Shown here piece after piece: positions 1 to 7,624 of a DNA stretch of 34,089 nt. Both the position numbers and the translations under genes were made by a program. Source of the stretch: JBARCX01 sp049794535 (GTDB lineage: Bacteria; Pseudomonadota; Gammaproteobacteria; Xanthomonadales; Rhodanobacteraceae); NCBI GenBank assembly GCA_049794535.1, contig JBARCX010000372.1, forward strand, positions 1 to 34,089. Reading direction: 5' to 3'. The first letter of the stretch is position 1, and every line of letters begins with the position of its first letter. The notes below the pieces were generated by a model. It made no database searches, was not told where the DNA came from, and saw nothing but the letters and a program-made list of their open reading frames with translations.

Positions 1-426
1 CTCGATGCTATTGATGCGCTGGCGCATCTCCCGGATACCTCCGTTGTGGCGCGTTCGCGGCTGTACCGCACGCCGCCTTGGGGTTTACTTGAGCAACCTC
101 CGTTCGTGAATGCGGTTGTATCGCTGAAGACCGAGTTGACACCGCATGTATTGCTCGATGCTTTATTGGCCATTGAGCGCGCTGCTGGCCGGAACCGCGA
201 TGGTGAACGCTGGGGGCCGCGCACGTTGGATCTGGATCTACTGCACATAGATGGCATGCGGCTTGATGACGCACGCCTGACCTTGCCGCATCCACGCATC
301 GCAGAGCGCGCGTTCGTGCTGCTGCCGCTGCATGACATCGCGCCCACACTGCTGTTGCCTGGACAGGGACGAGTGGATGAACTGTTGGCTGCGGTTGATC
401 ACGCTGCCTGCGAAACCCTGCCTTAA
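1..426 (+). CDS. folK: 6-hydroxymethyl-dihydropterin pyrophosphokinase, 3' part
   Basis: Cytoplasmic folate-pathway enzyme that transfers pyrophosphate from ATP to 6-hydroxymethyl-7,8-dihydropterin. The gene is cut by the left edge: the reading frame is open from base 1 and ends in TAA at 424-426, so about 141 C-terminal residues are present of a family that is usually about 160. The HPPK signature WGPRTLDLDLL, which carries the two Mg-binding aspartates, is complete. It is followed by the typical LTLPHPRIAERAFVLLPL segment and YRTPPWG lies near the window's N-terminal end. It lies 84 bases upstream of panB, and pcnB-folK-panB-panC-panD is a common gammaproteobacterial order, so pcnB probably lies just outside the window. 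The true start is not visible. Confidence 0.95.
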   Translation, partial: LDAIDALAHLPDTSVVARSRLYRTPPWGLLEQPPFVNAVVSLKTELTPHVLLDALLAIERAAGRNRDGERWGPRTLDLDLLHIDGMRLDDARLTLPHPRIAERAFVLLPLHDIAPTLLLPGQGRVDELLAAVDHAACETLP

Positions 427-510
427 GCGTTTAGGCAGATGCTCGAAGAGTCACTATCACCCCCGGATAACGGATAATCCGCTTTCGCATTCGTTTTCTG
501 AGGAATTGCC

Positions 511-1341
511 GTGTACGTGCAGAACGCTGGCGCTCCCGTGCGCAAACCGGTCACCGTTCCGGGTTTGCATGCGATGAAGGCCGAAGGTCGTCGTATTGTG
601 ATGCTCACTGCCTATGACTCCAGCTTTGGCTGGCAGTTGGAGGCGGCCGGTGTTGATGTGGCGCTGGTCGGTGATTCGTTGGGTATGGTGGTGCAGGGAC
701 ATCGCAGCACGCTGCCGGTAACGCTTGATCACATGGTTTATCACACCGCCGCGGTAGCACGGGGGGTGTCATCCACGTTGCTCGTTGCGGATCTGCCGTT
801 CATGGCCGATCGCGATATCACACATGTGCTCGAGGCTGGCGCACGACTGGTAGGCGAAGCTGGCGCCGCGATGGTGAAGATCGAAGGCGCCGCACCACAC
901 ATTCTCGAGGCGATCAGCGCGCTGACCGTGCGCGCCATTCCCGTGTGCGCACACCTTGGGCTCACCCCACAATCAGTGCATAAGTTCGGCGGTTTTCGCA
1001 TTCAGGGCCGAGAGCAAGAGGCGGCTGATCGCGTGTTTGCTGAGGCCTTGGCGGTGCAGGCCGCCGGCGCGGATCTGCTGGTGCTGGAGGGCGTGCCCAC
1101 CACCCTCGGCGAGCGGATCACCCATGCGATGAAGATTCCGGTCATCGGCATCGGGGCAGGCCCGCATTGCGACGGCCAGGTGCTGGTGATTCACGACATG
1201 CTCGGCATTACCCCGGGTAAGCGACCGAAATTCAGCAAGGATTTCCTCGCCGGCCGCGATTCTGTAGCGGCGGCGATTGCCGCGTATGCCGAAGACGTGC
1301 GCAGCGGTGCATTTCCGGCTCCCGAACACTGCTTCAACTAG
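511..1341 (+). CDS. panB: 3-methyl-2-oxobutanoate hydroxymethyltransferase
   Basis: First committed enzyme of pantothenate (and so coenzyme A) synthesis. It transfers a hydroxymethyl group from methylene-tetrahydrofolate to 2-oxoisovalerate to give ketopantoate. The 276 residues show the full PanB pattern: VMLTAYDSSFGWQLEAAG near residue 30, VALVGDSLGMVVQGH with the metal-binding Asp near 55, MVKIEGA in the middle, and LVLEGVPTTLGERIT with the active-site Glu, then IGIGAGPHCDGQVLVIHDMLG. The start is GTG at 511, supported by a GAGGA ribosome site at 500-504 with six bases of spacing. panC starts 15 bases after its stop, so the two are almost certainly co-transcribed. The neighbouring folK belongs to the pathway that supplies the folate cofactor. 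Confidence 0.97.
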   Translation: MYVQNAGAPVRKPVTVPGLHAMKAEGRRIVMLTAYDSSFGWQLEAAGVDVALVGDSLGMVVQGHRSTLPVTLDHMVYHTAAVARGVSSTLLVADLPFMADRDITHVLEAGARLVGEAGAAMVKIEGAAPHILEAISALTVRAIPVCAHLGLTPQSVHKFGGFRIQGREQEAADRVFAEALAVQAAGADLLVLEGVPTTLGERITHAMKIPVIGIGAGPHCDGQVLVIHDMLGITPGKRPKFSKDFLAGRDSVAAAIAAYAEDVRSGAFPAPEHCFN

Positions 1342-1356
1342 TTAGAGCGAATCTCC

Positions 1357-2202
1357 ATGCAGACTGTGCAAGACGTCGCGGCGCTACGAGCCACGATCCG
1401 CGGCTGGCGCACGCAAGGCCAGACGGTTGGTTTGGTGCCGACGATGGGGAACCTGCACGCAGGCCACCATTCGCTGGTCAAATTGGTGCGCGCGCGTGCC
1501 GATCGCGTGGTAGCGACTGTGTTCGTTAACCCCACCCAGTTCGGTCCGAATGAGGATTTCGACCGCTACCCGCGAACCCTGGTGCAAGATCAGGCGGGGT
1601 TGGCTGAGCACGGATGTGACCTGCTGTTCGCGCCGGAAGTGGCAACGATGTACCCGTTCGGCCCACAGCAAGGTGTGAGCCTGCATGTGCCGCAGATCAC
1701 CGATACGCTGGAAGGTGCATCCCGACCTGGGCATTTCGACGGTGTCGCCACCGTGGTGTGCAAGCTGTTCAACCTGGTGCAGCCAGATTTTGCGGTCTTC
1801 GGCCAGAAAGATTTCCAGCAGTTGAAGGTGATTGAGCGGATGGTGCGCGACCTGTCGCTGTCGGTGAAGGTGATGGCGGCCCCCACGTTACGTGCCGAGG
1901 ACGGCTTGGCGCTGAGTTCGCGCAACCAGTACCTGTCTCCCGAGGAGCGCGCATTGGCGCCGCAGATCCATGCCACGCTGCTGCAAATGCGTGAACTGAT
2001 GGGCAAGGGGCATGCGTGGCGGGTGATCGAGCAGGCGGCGGCATCCAAGCTGGAGCGGGCGGGTTTTGTGCCTGACTACGCCGTTATCCGCCGTGCCGAG
2101 GACCTGGCTGAACCGGGTGAGGGTGAGCGAGAGGGCTTGGTGGCGCTGATTGCCGCCCGCCTTGGCAGCACCCGTTTGATCGACAACTTGCTGTTCGATT
2201 GA
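1357..2202 (+). CDS. panC: Pantoate--beta-alanine ligase (pantothenate synthetase)
   Basis: Joins pantoate to beta-alanine through a pantoyl-adenylate, the last step of pantothenate synthesis, in the cytoplasm. The 281 residues match the family length. The nucleotidyltransferase motifs are present: VGLVPTMGNLHAGHHSLV (HIGH-like, near residue 30), VFVNPTQFGPNEDFDRYPR, FGQKDFQQLKVIERMV (near 150) and ALSSRNQYLSPEER, which carries the KMSKS-equivalent region. Translation starts at ATG 1357 with only a weak purine-rich site before it, consistent with coupling to panB 15 bases upstream. A second stop (TAG, 2203-2205) follows the TGA directly. panD, which makes the beta-alanine substrate, is 98 bases downstream and may have its own promoter. 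Confidence 0.97.
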   Translation: MQTVQDVAALRATIRGWRTQGQTVGLVPTMGNLHAGHHSLVKLVRARADRVVATVFVNPTQFGPNEDFDRYPRTLVQDQAGLAEHGCDLLFAPEVATMYPFGPQQGVSLHVPQITDTLEGASRPGHFDGVATVVCKLFNLVQPDFAVFGQKDFQQLKVIERMVRDLSLSVKVMAAPTLRAEDGLALSSRNQYLSPEERALAPQIHATLLQMRELMGKGHAWRVIEQAAASKLERAGFVPDYAVIRRAEDLAEPGEGEREGLVALIAARLGSTRLIDNLLFD

Positions 2203-2205
2203 TAG

Positions 2206-2219
2206 CCCCTATATAGGGG
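2206..2219. repeat. Perfect 14-bp palindrome between panC and panD
   Basis: CCCCTATATAGGGG is identical to its own reverse complement. It starts four bases after the panC stop and ends 15 bases before a candidate -35 box for panD. An unbroken palindrome with no loop fits a dimeric-repressor operator better than a terminator. The function is inferred only. Confidence 0.5.
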
Positions 2220-2234
2220 GTGGTTTCGTAGATG

Positions 2235-2264
2235 TTGCAGTGCAATGTCGACGGTTCGATAATA
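2235..2264 (+). promoter_or_regulatory. Candidate sigma70 promoter for panD
   Basis: TTGCAG at 2235-2240 and GATAAT at 2259-2264 are separated by 18 bases, ahead of the panD start at 2301. This would give a leader of about 30 bases carrying GGAA at 2290-2293. The match is moderate and panD may equally be read through from panC. Confidence 0.4.
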
Positions 2265-2300
2265 TAGGGCTATGCAGGCTGTCCCTGCTGGAACGAAGTC

Positions 2301-2687
2301 ATGCAACTGAACATGCTCAAGGCGAAGATTCATCGCGCCACCGTCACCCACGCCGAGCTGCACTACGAGGGCTCCATCGCCATTGACGGCCTGTTGCTGG
2401 ATGCTTCGGGTATCCGTGAATACGAACAGATCCATGCCTGGAACATCAACAGCGGGCAGCGCTTCGTGACCTATGCGCTGCGTGCTGAGGAAGGCTCCGG
2501 CATCATTTCGGTAAACGGCAGCGCTGCGCGCCGTGCGCAAGCGGGTGACTTGATCATCATTGCCGCGTTTGTCGTGTTGAACGAAGTCGAGGTGGAGAAA
2601 TTCCAGCCGACCCTCGTTTACGTGGGTGCAGGTAACCGCATCACGCACACCAACCGCTCGATTCCCAAGCAGATGGCTGAAGTCTGA
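2301..2687 (+). CDS. panD: Aspartate 1-decarboxylase
   Basis: Makes beta-alanine from L-aspartate for PanC, using a pyruvoyl cofactor produced by self-cleavage of the proenzyme. The 128-residue product is the normal size. The cleavage site HYEGS places the Gly24-Ser25 bond exactly where it falls in characterised enzymes, which supports the ATG at 2301 over the in-frame ATG at 2313. Other family hallmarks are KIHRATVTHAELHYEG, IHAWNINSGQRFVTY (Tyr and Arg of the active site) and GSAARRAQAGDLIIIAAF. The gene ends four bases from the end of the converging queG gene. There is no room for a separate terminator. A GC-rich stem at 2708-2728 inside the end of queG might serve. Confidence 0.97.
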   Translation: MQLNMLKAKIHRATVTHAELHYEGSIAIDGLLLDASGIREYEQIHAWNINSGQRFVTYALRAEEGSGIISVNGSAARRAQAGDLIIIAAFVVLNEVEVEKFQPTLVYVGAGNRITHTNRSIPKQMAEV

Positions 2688-2691
2688 GGCT

Positions 2692-3774
2692 TTAGCCTGC
2701 AGCAACCGGCGCGGCCGCTTGCCGCGCCAATGCCCACGCCACATGTTCGCGCACCATCGCTGATGGATGGTCGGCGCGGGCATGGAGTGCATCCCGCGCT
2801 GCCGCTGAGCGCGGTGCATTGCCAAGCGCCACTGCGATATTGCGCAGCCAGCCCTCATGGCCGGTGCGACGGATGGCCATGCCTTCGGTACGCCGTAGGA
2901 ACTCCTCTTCGCTCCAGCCGAATAGTTCGATCAGTCTTGCGCCGTCCAGGCTATGGCGTGGTGCGAAATCCGGCTCGACGGCGTCTTGCGCGAACTTGTT
3001 CCATGGGCAGATCAGCTGGCAATCGTCGCAACCGAAGATGCGGTTGCCCATCGGCTCGCGCAGCTCTTCCGGAATGCTGCCTTTGAGCTCGATGGTGAGA
3101 TAGGAAATGCAACGTCGCGCATCGAGTTTGTAGGGCGCAAGGATCGCCTGCGTGGGGCAGATGTCGATGCAGCGTCGGCAACTTCCGCAATGTGCCGTTG
3201 CCGGTTCGTCCATGGGCAACGGCAGGTCGGTATACAGCTCGCCCAGGAAGAAGTACGAGCCGGCGTTACGATTGATCAGCACCGTGTGCTTGCCGATCCA
3301 GCCGAGTCCCGCATTGCGCGCTAGCGCTTTCTCCAGCACGGGGGCTGAGTCGACATAGGCGCGGTAACCAAATTCGCCGACGACGTTGTGGATGCGTTCG
3401 GCCAGCTTCTGCAAGCGATTGCGCATCAGCTTGTGATAGTCGCGGCCAAGTGCGTAGCGCGCTACATAGCCTGCCTCGCCGTCACGGATGACATCCCATG
3501 CGTTGCGCGTACCGGGTGGTACGTAGTCCATGCGTACCGAGATCACCCGTTGCGTACCGGGCTCCAGTTCCGCCGGCCGGCTGCGCTTATTCCCATGGCG
3601 AGCCATGTACTCCATCTCGCCGTGATGACCATCGTCCAGCCAGCGCTGCAGATGTTGCTCGTCCTGACCCAGTTCGGTACCGCTGATGCCTGCATCGGCA
3701 AAGCCCAGCTCGCGTGCCCAGCGTTTGATGTCGCGGGCAAGGGCGGCGTAGTCGGGAGCAGGGGTAGAGAGCAT
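2692..3774 (-). CDS. queG: Epoxyqueuosine reductase (cobalamin and 4Fe-4S)
   Basis: Catalyses the last step of queuosine synthesis, reducing epoxyqueuosine to queuosine at position 34 of GUN-anticodon tRNAs. The 360-residue protein shows the QueG layout. An N-terminal cobalamin-binding reductase domain contains YVDSAPVLEKALA with the proposed catalytic Asp142. A ferredoxin-like pair of clusters follows: HCGSCRRCIDICP (Cys196, 199, 202, 206), Cys222, and GCDDCQLICPWN (Cys249, 252, 256). A C-terminal stretch rich in Ala and Arg looks like HEAT repeats. The start is ATG, read from CAT at 3772-3774. The gene diverges from nnr across only 70 bases, as yjeS and yjeF do in enterobacteria, and converges on panD. 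Confidence 0.95.
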   Translation of the reverse strand: MLSTPAPDYAALARDIKRWARELGFADAGISGTELGQDEQHLQRWLDDGHHGEMEYMARHGNKRSRPAELEPGTQRVISVRMDYVPPGTRNAWDVIRDGEAGYVARYALGRDYHKLMRNRLQKLAERIHNVVGEFGYRAYVDSAPVLEKALARNAGLGWIGKHTVLINRNAGSYFFLGELYTDLPLPMDEPATAHCGSCRRCIDICPTQAILAPYKLDARRCISYLTIELKGSIPEELREPMGNRIFGCDDCQLICPWNKFAQDAVEPDFAPRHSLDGARLIELFGWSEEEFLRRTEGMAIRRTGHEGWLRNIAVALGNAPRSAAARDALHARADHPSAMVREHVAWALARQAAAPVAAG

Positions 3775-3784
3775 GTGCCTATTG

Positions 3785-3814
3785 TAGGCGTCTGACTTGT
3801 AGGTGTCTGACTTG
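3785..3814. repeat. 15-bp tandem direct repeat in the queG/nnr promoter region
   Basis: TAGGCGTCTGACTTG (3785-3799) is followed immediately by TAGGTGTCTGACTTG (3800-3814), with one mismatch. The second copy contributes the candidate -35 TTGAGC of the nnr promoter at its right end. It could be a slippage duplication or a paired binding site for a regulator acting on both divergent genes. Confidence 0.6.
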
Positions 3815-3838
3815 AGCCGGCGATCGCATGTCTATAAT
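3812..3838 (+). promoter_or_regulatory. nnr promoter with consensus -10 box, predicted leaderless
   Basis: A perfect TATAAT lies at 3833-3838, with TTGAGC at 3812-3817 (15-base spacer, slightly short). The normal distance from -10 to +1 places transcription start at about 3845, which is the A of the preferred nnr ATG. There is no ribosome-binding site, so a leaderless message is predicted. Confidence 0.6.
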
Positions 3839-3844
3839 TCCGTT

Positions 3845-5329
3845 ATGACTGCACACCCTCACAGCCACGATCTCTATACCGTCGAGCAAGTGCGCGCGCT
3901 GGACCGACAAGCGATCGATGGCCTCGGCATTTCAGGTTTCGAGCTGATGCGACGTGCTGCCTGGGCCGGACTGAGCAGCCTGCAGCGGCACTGGCCGCAG
4001 GCGCGACAGGTTGCGGTGCATTGCGGGCCGGGGAATAACGGTGGCGATGGATTTTTGCTTGCCACGTTGGCGCGTGAAGCCGGTTTGCAGGTGGTAGTGA
4101 TTGCGCTTGCGGATACCGCGCAAGGCGACGTGGCACGTGCCCGGCAGGCATGGGAGTCAGCCGGCGGCGCGGTCAGTCTGTGGGATGCGAATGGCACCTT
4201 GCCCTCGGTCGATGTACATGTGGACGCGCTTTACGGTACCGGCCTGAAGCGCTCCCCCGAGTCGGCTGTCGCGACGCTGATCGAACAGATCAACGCTAGC
4301 GGTGAGCCGGTGTTGGCGCTCGATGTGCCTTCGGGCCTCGATGCCGACACGGGGCACAGTCCCGGTGCGGCGATTCGTGCGGATGTCACGGTGAGCTTCA
4401 TCGCGGCCAAGCGCGGTTTGTACACCGGGCGGGCAGCTGCCTTGGCCGGCACATTGGAGCTAGATGCGCTGGGTTTGCCTGAATCGCTCTGGCAAAACAC
4501 GATCGCCGATGCCCATCTGTTGAAACCCTCTCAGTTACCTGCGCGAGCACGCGACGCACACAAGGGCGATAGCGGCCACGTGCTCGCGATTGGTGGTGAC
4601 CACGGTATGGCCGGTGCGATCCGTCTGTGCGGTGAAGCGGCTTTGCGTAGCGGCGCAGGCCTAGTGAGTGTGGCGACGCAAGCAGAGCATCTGATCGCGC
4701 TGAATAGCGCGCGTCCGGAACTCATGGCGCATGCCGTGAATGGTCCGCAGGCACTGGAGCCGTTGATCGCACGCGCTGATGTATTGGCTGTCGGCCCCGG
4801 CCTCGGGCAAAGTGCGTGGGGGCATGCGCTGTGGCTCACCGCGTTGGATAGCCGTAAGACGCTGGTGCTGGATGCTGACGGCCTTAATCTGCTGGCGCGT
4901 GAGCCGCACCGATTTGAGCAGCCAGCGGTAGTGACGCCGCATCCAGGTGAGGCCGCCCGTTTGTTGTCTACCAGCATTACCGAGATCGAGGCGGATCGTT
5001 TTGCGGCCGCGCGTGCACTGGCGAGCCGTTATGGCGCCGTGGTCGTATTGAAGGGGGCGGGCAGTCTGATTGCTGATCCGGATGGCCGTCTGGCGGTTTG
5101 TCCATGGGGTAATCCAGGCATGGCATCGGGTGGCATGGGTGACCTTCTCACCGGTGTCATTGCGGCTCTGCTGGCGCAAGGTTGCAGCGCATGGGAGGCG
5201 GCATCTTTAGGTGTAAGCCTGCATGCGCGCGCGGGCGATCGCGCTGCACGAAAGGGCGAGCGCGGCTTGATCGCCAGCGATCTGCTGGCTCCACTGCATG
5301 CACTGGGCAATGGGCTTGATGATGACTGA
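3845..5329 (+). CDS. nnr: Bifunctional NAD(P)H-hydrate epimerase / ADP-dependent NAD(P)HX dehydratase
   Basis: Repairs damaged hydrated NADH and NADPH. The N-terminal YjeF domain interconverts the R and S hydrates. The C-terminal ribokinase-like domain dehydrates the S form using ADP. Seen in the sequence: VEQVRALDRQAIDGLGISG at the N-terminus, HCGPGNNGGDGFLLATLA, DALYGTGLKR and ALDVPSGLDADTG of the epimerase. These are followed by HKGDSGHVLAIGGDHGMAGA, VLDADGLNLLA, VTPHPGEAARLL and NPGMASGGMGDLLTGVIAALL of the dehydratase. A GTG at 3803 would extend the frame by 14 residues but lies inside the promoter, so ATG 3845 (494 residues) is preferred. The 3' end overlaps tsaE by about 11 bases. Confidence 0.95.
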   Translation: MTAHPHSHDLYTVEQVRALDRQAIDGLGISGFELMRRAAWAGLSSLQRHWPQARQVAVHCGPGNNGGDGFLLATLAREAGLQVVVIALADTAQGDVARARQAWESAGGAVSLWDANGTLPSVDVHVDALYGTGLKRSPESAVATLIEQINASGEPVLALDVPSGLDADTGHSPGAAIRADVTVSFIAAKRGLYTGRAAALAGTLELDALGLPESLWQNTIADAHLLKPSQLPARARDAHKGDSGHVLAIGGDHGMAGAIRLCGEAALRSGAGLVSVATQAEHLIALNSARPELMAHAVNGPQALEPLIARADVLAVGPGLGQSAWGHALWLTALDSRKTLVLDADGLNLLAREPHRFEQPAVVTPHPGEAARLLSTSITEIEADRFAAARALASRYGAVVVLKGAGSLIADPDGRLAVCPWGNPGMASGGMGDLLTGVIAALLAQGCSAWEAASLGVSLHARAGDRAARKGERGLIASDLLAPLHALGNGLDDD

Positions 5330-5780
5330 GCAAATCTGGCAGTTGGCCGACGAAGCCGCCACCATCGCCCTAGGCACGCGCTTTGCCAAGACGCTGCAAG
5401 ACGGGCTGGTGATTTACCTGCATGGTGATCTCGGTGCCGGCAAAACCAGCTTTGCGCGGGCATTGCTCAGCGCGCTGGGCGTGGGTGAGCGCATCAAGAG
5501 CCCTACTTACAGTCTGATCGAGGGTTACCAGGCGCAGGGTCGAGCAGCATGGCATCTCGATCTGTATCGCATTGCCGACCCAGGCGAACTGGAGTGGCTG
5601 GGCCTTGATGCGCTGTCCGATCCCTCCGCGATAGTGCTCGTGGAGTGGCCGGAGCGGGGTCATGGCGCCTTGCCAGCGGTAGATCTGGACGTTCAGATGG
5701 CTTATGCCGGTGATGGTCGTCGCGCTGTGCTGCAGCCACGGACTGCGCGCGGCGAGCAGGCGTTGGCACGCCTGCGTTGA
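5319..5780 (+). CDS. tsaE: tRNA threonylcarbamoyladenosine biosynthesis ATPase TsaE
   Basis: P-loop ATPase that works with TsaB and TsaD to make t6A at position 37 of ANN-decoding tRNAs. About 153 residues, the normal size. HGDLGAGKTSFARALL is the Walker A motif. SPTYSLIEGY and the switch-like HLDLYRIADPGELEWLGL follow, then LVEWPERG, all diagnostic of the YjeE/TsaE family. The start is ATG 5319 or the adjacent ATG 5322. Both lie within the end of nnr, so translation is coupled, and longer in-frame starts at 5298 and 5310 would only extend the overlap. TsaB and TsaD are not in the window. The order nnr-tsaE-amidase-mutL is conserved in many gammaproteobacteria. Confidence 0.95.
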   Translation: MMTEQIWQLADEAATIALGTRFAKTLQDGLVIYLHGDLGAGKTSFARALLSALGVGERIKSPTYSLIEGYQAQGRAAWHLDLYRIADPGELEWLGLDALSDPSAIVLVEWPERGHGALPAVDLDVQMAYAGDGRRAVLQPRTARGEQALARLR

Positions 5781-5981
5781 GGCAGTTTCGAGCGCCTGCG
5801 CAGAGGCTAAGTTATCGTTCCGTATAGGAAAATTTCAAGCAAGCTGGTCGGCAAGCTTGTCAGTGGAATGCGTGGCTTAGGGGCCATAGCTTGATAAAAC
5901 CTGACGAATAGTGCGCAGGTTATGGATATTCAAGGGAAAACCTATTGCAATCGTTGATGCGCTGCGCTTCAATGCGGCGCT

Positions 5982-7529
5982 ATGAGGGGTTCCCTGACTC
6001 GATGTGCCTGGATTGCCGGTGTCGCGTTCGCGGCAACGCTACCGCTGTGCGGTCTTCAGGCAGCGGAAGTAAAGGCTGCACGCGTCTGGGCAGGCCCGGA
6101 ATACACCCGTGTGGTATTCGATCTGTCTGGGCCGGCCAGCTACAAACTTAGCCAGCAAGATGGGCAAGTAGTGCTCGACCTGAGCGACAGTCATGTTGCC
6201 GGGAGCTTCAATGCGCCGTCCGCACAGGGGCTCTACAAGGGTCTTAGCAATGCCCTCGCCGGTAGCAATCTGCGTTTGACGGCCACCATGGCGCCTAACA
6301 GCCAGCCCAAGAGTTTTGTGCTGGGGCCGTCTGGTCAGTCCGGTTACCGGCTGGTGTTGGATCTGTATCCCGGGACAGCGGTCAGTACGACAGCAGCCTC
6401 ACCAGCGGCGCCCGTGCAAACGCCAGCACCGGTCGTGGCATCCACGAAGGATTCTGCGCCGTCGACCCCCGTGTCGCCGCCGCCGGCACCTACGTCAGTA
6501 GCCGCCAAGTCGAGTACTCAGTTAACGAGCAATAAGAGCCTCAATAGCCGGCAAGTAGCGGTGATGCTTGGCGGCGAGCGTAAGGTCATTGTGGCGATCG
6601 ATGCTGGCCATGGCGGCAAGGATCAGGGCGCACATGGTCCTGGCGGTACCTTGGAGAAGGACGTCACCCTGGCCGTAGCACGCGATCTCGCTGCGCAGAT
6701 CAATAAGCAGCCCGGTATGCAGGCCATCCTGACCCGTGATGGCGATTACTTCATTCCGCTCACCCGTCGTTACGAGATCGCCCGCGAAAACAAGGCGGAC
6801 TTGTTCGTGGCGATCCACGCCGACTCCTTTTCCAGCAGCGACGCGCGCGGCTCGTCGGTGTGGGTGTTGTCTTCGCGTGGTAAGAGTTCGGTAGCGGCAC
6901 GCGTGCTGGCCGATCGCGAAAACAGCTCCGACTTGATCGGTGGTGTGTCGCTGGACGATAAGAGCGACAGCCTGGCATCGGTATTGCTGGACATGCAGCA
7001 AGGCTGGGCCGTACAGGCCAGCGATGCGATTGCCGGTAACGTACTCAGCGCACTGTCAGGTCTAGGCCCCACCCATCGCGGTTATGTGGAACACGCCAAC
7101 TTCGTGGTGTTGCGCTCACCCGATGTACCGTCGATCCTGGTCGAGACGGCCTTCATCAGCAATCCCGACGAGGAGCGCAAGCTGCGCGATCCTGCGCACC
7201 AGCATCAGCTGGCTGCAGCGGTGATGGGCGGAGTTAAGAGCTACTTCGAGAGCACACCTCCGCCGGGTACCTGGTTCGCGGCGCAGGCGGCCCGGCGTAT
7301 AGGCGTCATGGTGGCTTCTGACGATACGCCTGCAGCGCAGAAGACGTCGACCAAGCTGGCAAGCAACGCGTCTTCCGATGCGCAGGACACGCACAAGGTC
7401 GCTGCTGGGGAAAGCCTGCGCAGTATTGCCCGCCGTTATGGCGTTAGCGTGAGCTCGTTGAAGAGCGCGAACAATATCAGCAGCAACTCCGTGCATGCGG
7501 GCATGGTTCTGACCATACCGACCAGCTGA
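5982..7529 (+). CDS. amiC: N-acetylmuramoyl-L-alanine amidase, AmiC/AmiB type with LysM
   Basis: Zinc amidase that cuts the bond between N-acetylmuramic acid and the stem peptide during daughter-cell separation, in the periplasm. The order over 515 residues is as follows. A signal peptide ends near AAEV at residue 30. An AMIN domain (about 30-130, VWAGPEYTRVVFDLSG) directs binding to septal peptidoglycan. An Ala/Pro/Thr/Ser-rich linker runs from about 135 to 185. The Amidase_3 domain has zinc ligands in IVAIDAGHGGKDQG (His210), Glu225 and VAIHADSF (His279), and the catalytic Glu in SILVETAFISNPDEE. A C-terminal LysM domain (VAAGESLRSIARRYGVS to VLTIP) completes it. The LysM resembles the pseudomonad/xanthomonad type, not the E. 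coli enzymes. No twin-arginine motif is seen. It starts 201 bases after tsaE and precedes mutL. Confidence 0.95.
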   Translation: MRGSLTRCAWIAGVAFAATLPLCGLQAAEVKAARVWAGPEYTRVVFDLSGPASYKLSQQDGQVVLDLSDSHVAGSFNAPSAQGLYKGLSNALAGSNLRLTATMAPNSQPKSFVLGPSGQSGYRLVLDLYPGTAVSTTAASPAAPVQTPAPVVASTKDSAPSTPVSPPPAPTSVAAKSSTQLTSNKSLNSRQVAVMLGGERKVIVAIDAGHGGKDQGAHGPGGTLEKDVTLAVARDLAAQINKQPGMQAILTRDGDYFIPLTRRYEIARENKADLFVAIHADSFSSSDARGSSVWVLSSRGKSSVAARVLADRENSSDLIGGVSLDDKSDSLASVLLDMQQGWAVQASDAIAGNVLSALSGLGPTHRGYVEHANFVVLRSPDVPSILVETAFISNPDEERKLRDPAHQHQLAAAVMGGVKSYFESTPPPGTWFAAQAARRIGVMVASDDTPAAQKTSTKLASNASSDAQDTHKVAAGESLRSIARRYGVSVSSLKSANNISSNSVHAGMVLTIPTS

Positions 7530-7543
7530 TTCAGTACAACTGG

Positions 7544-7570
7544 ACTTCGTGCCGTATGCGGCACGCAAGT
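7544..7570 (+). terminator. Terminator-like hairpin after amiC
   Basis: Arms 7544-7554 and 7559-7570 form an 11-bp stem (core CGTGCCG/CGGCACG) with one bulged C at 7566 and the tetraloop TATG. It starts 14 bases after the amiC stop. No T run follows, so intrinsic termination is uncertain. Attenuation before mutL is also possible. Confidence 0.45.
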
Positions 7571-7624
7571 CTGTCTAAAGCACAGCTATTCAAGCGCATT
7601 CGCATAGCCTGTTAAGCTTGCCGG

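Noticed and set aside
2076..2858. 260-residue minus-strand frame across panC and panD
   Set aside because: Antisense to panD, which has its cleavage site and full length, and it also overlaps queG on the same strand in another frame.
3803..3844. Upstream GTG start for nnr
   Set aside because: It lies within the second repeat copy and its coding would include the TATAAT box. The protein family starts near residue 15 of that frame.
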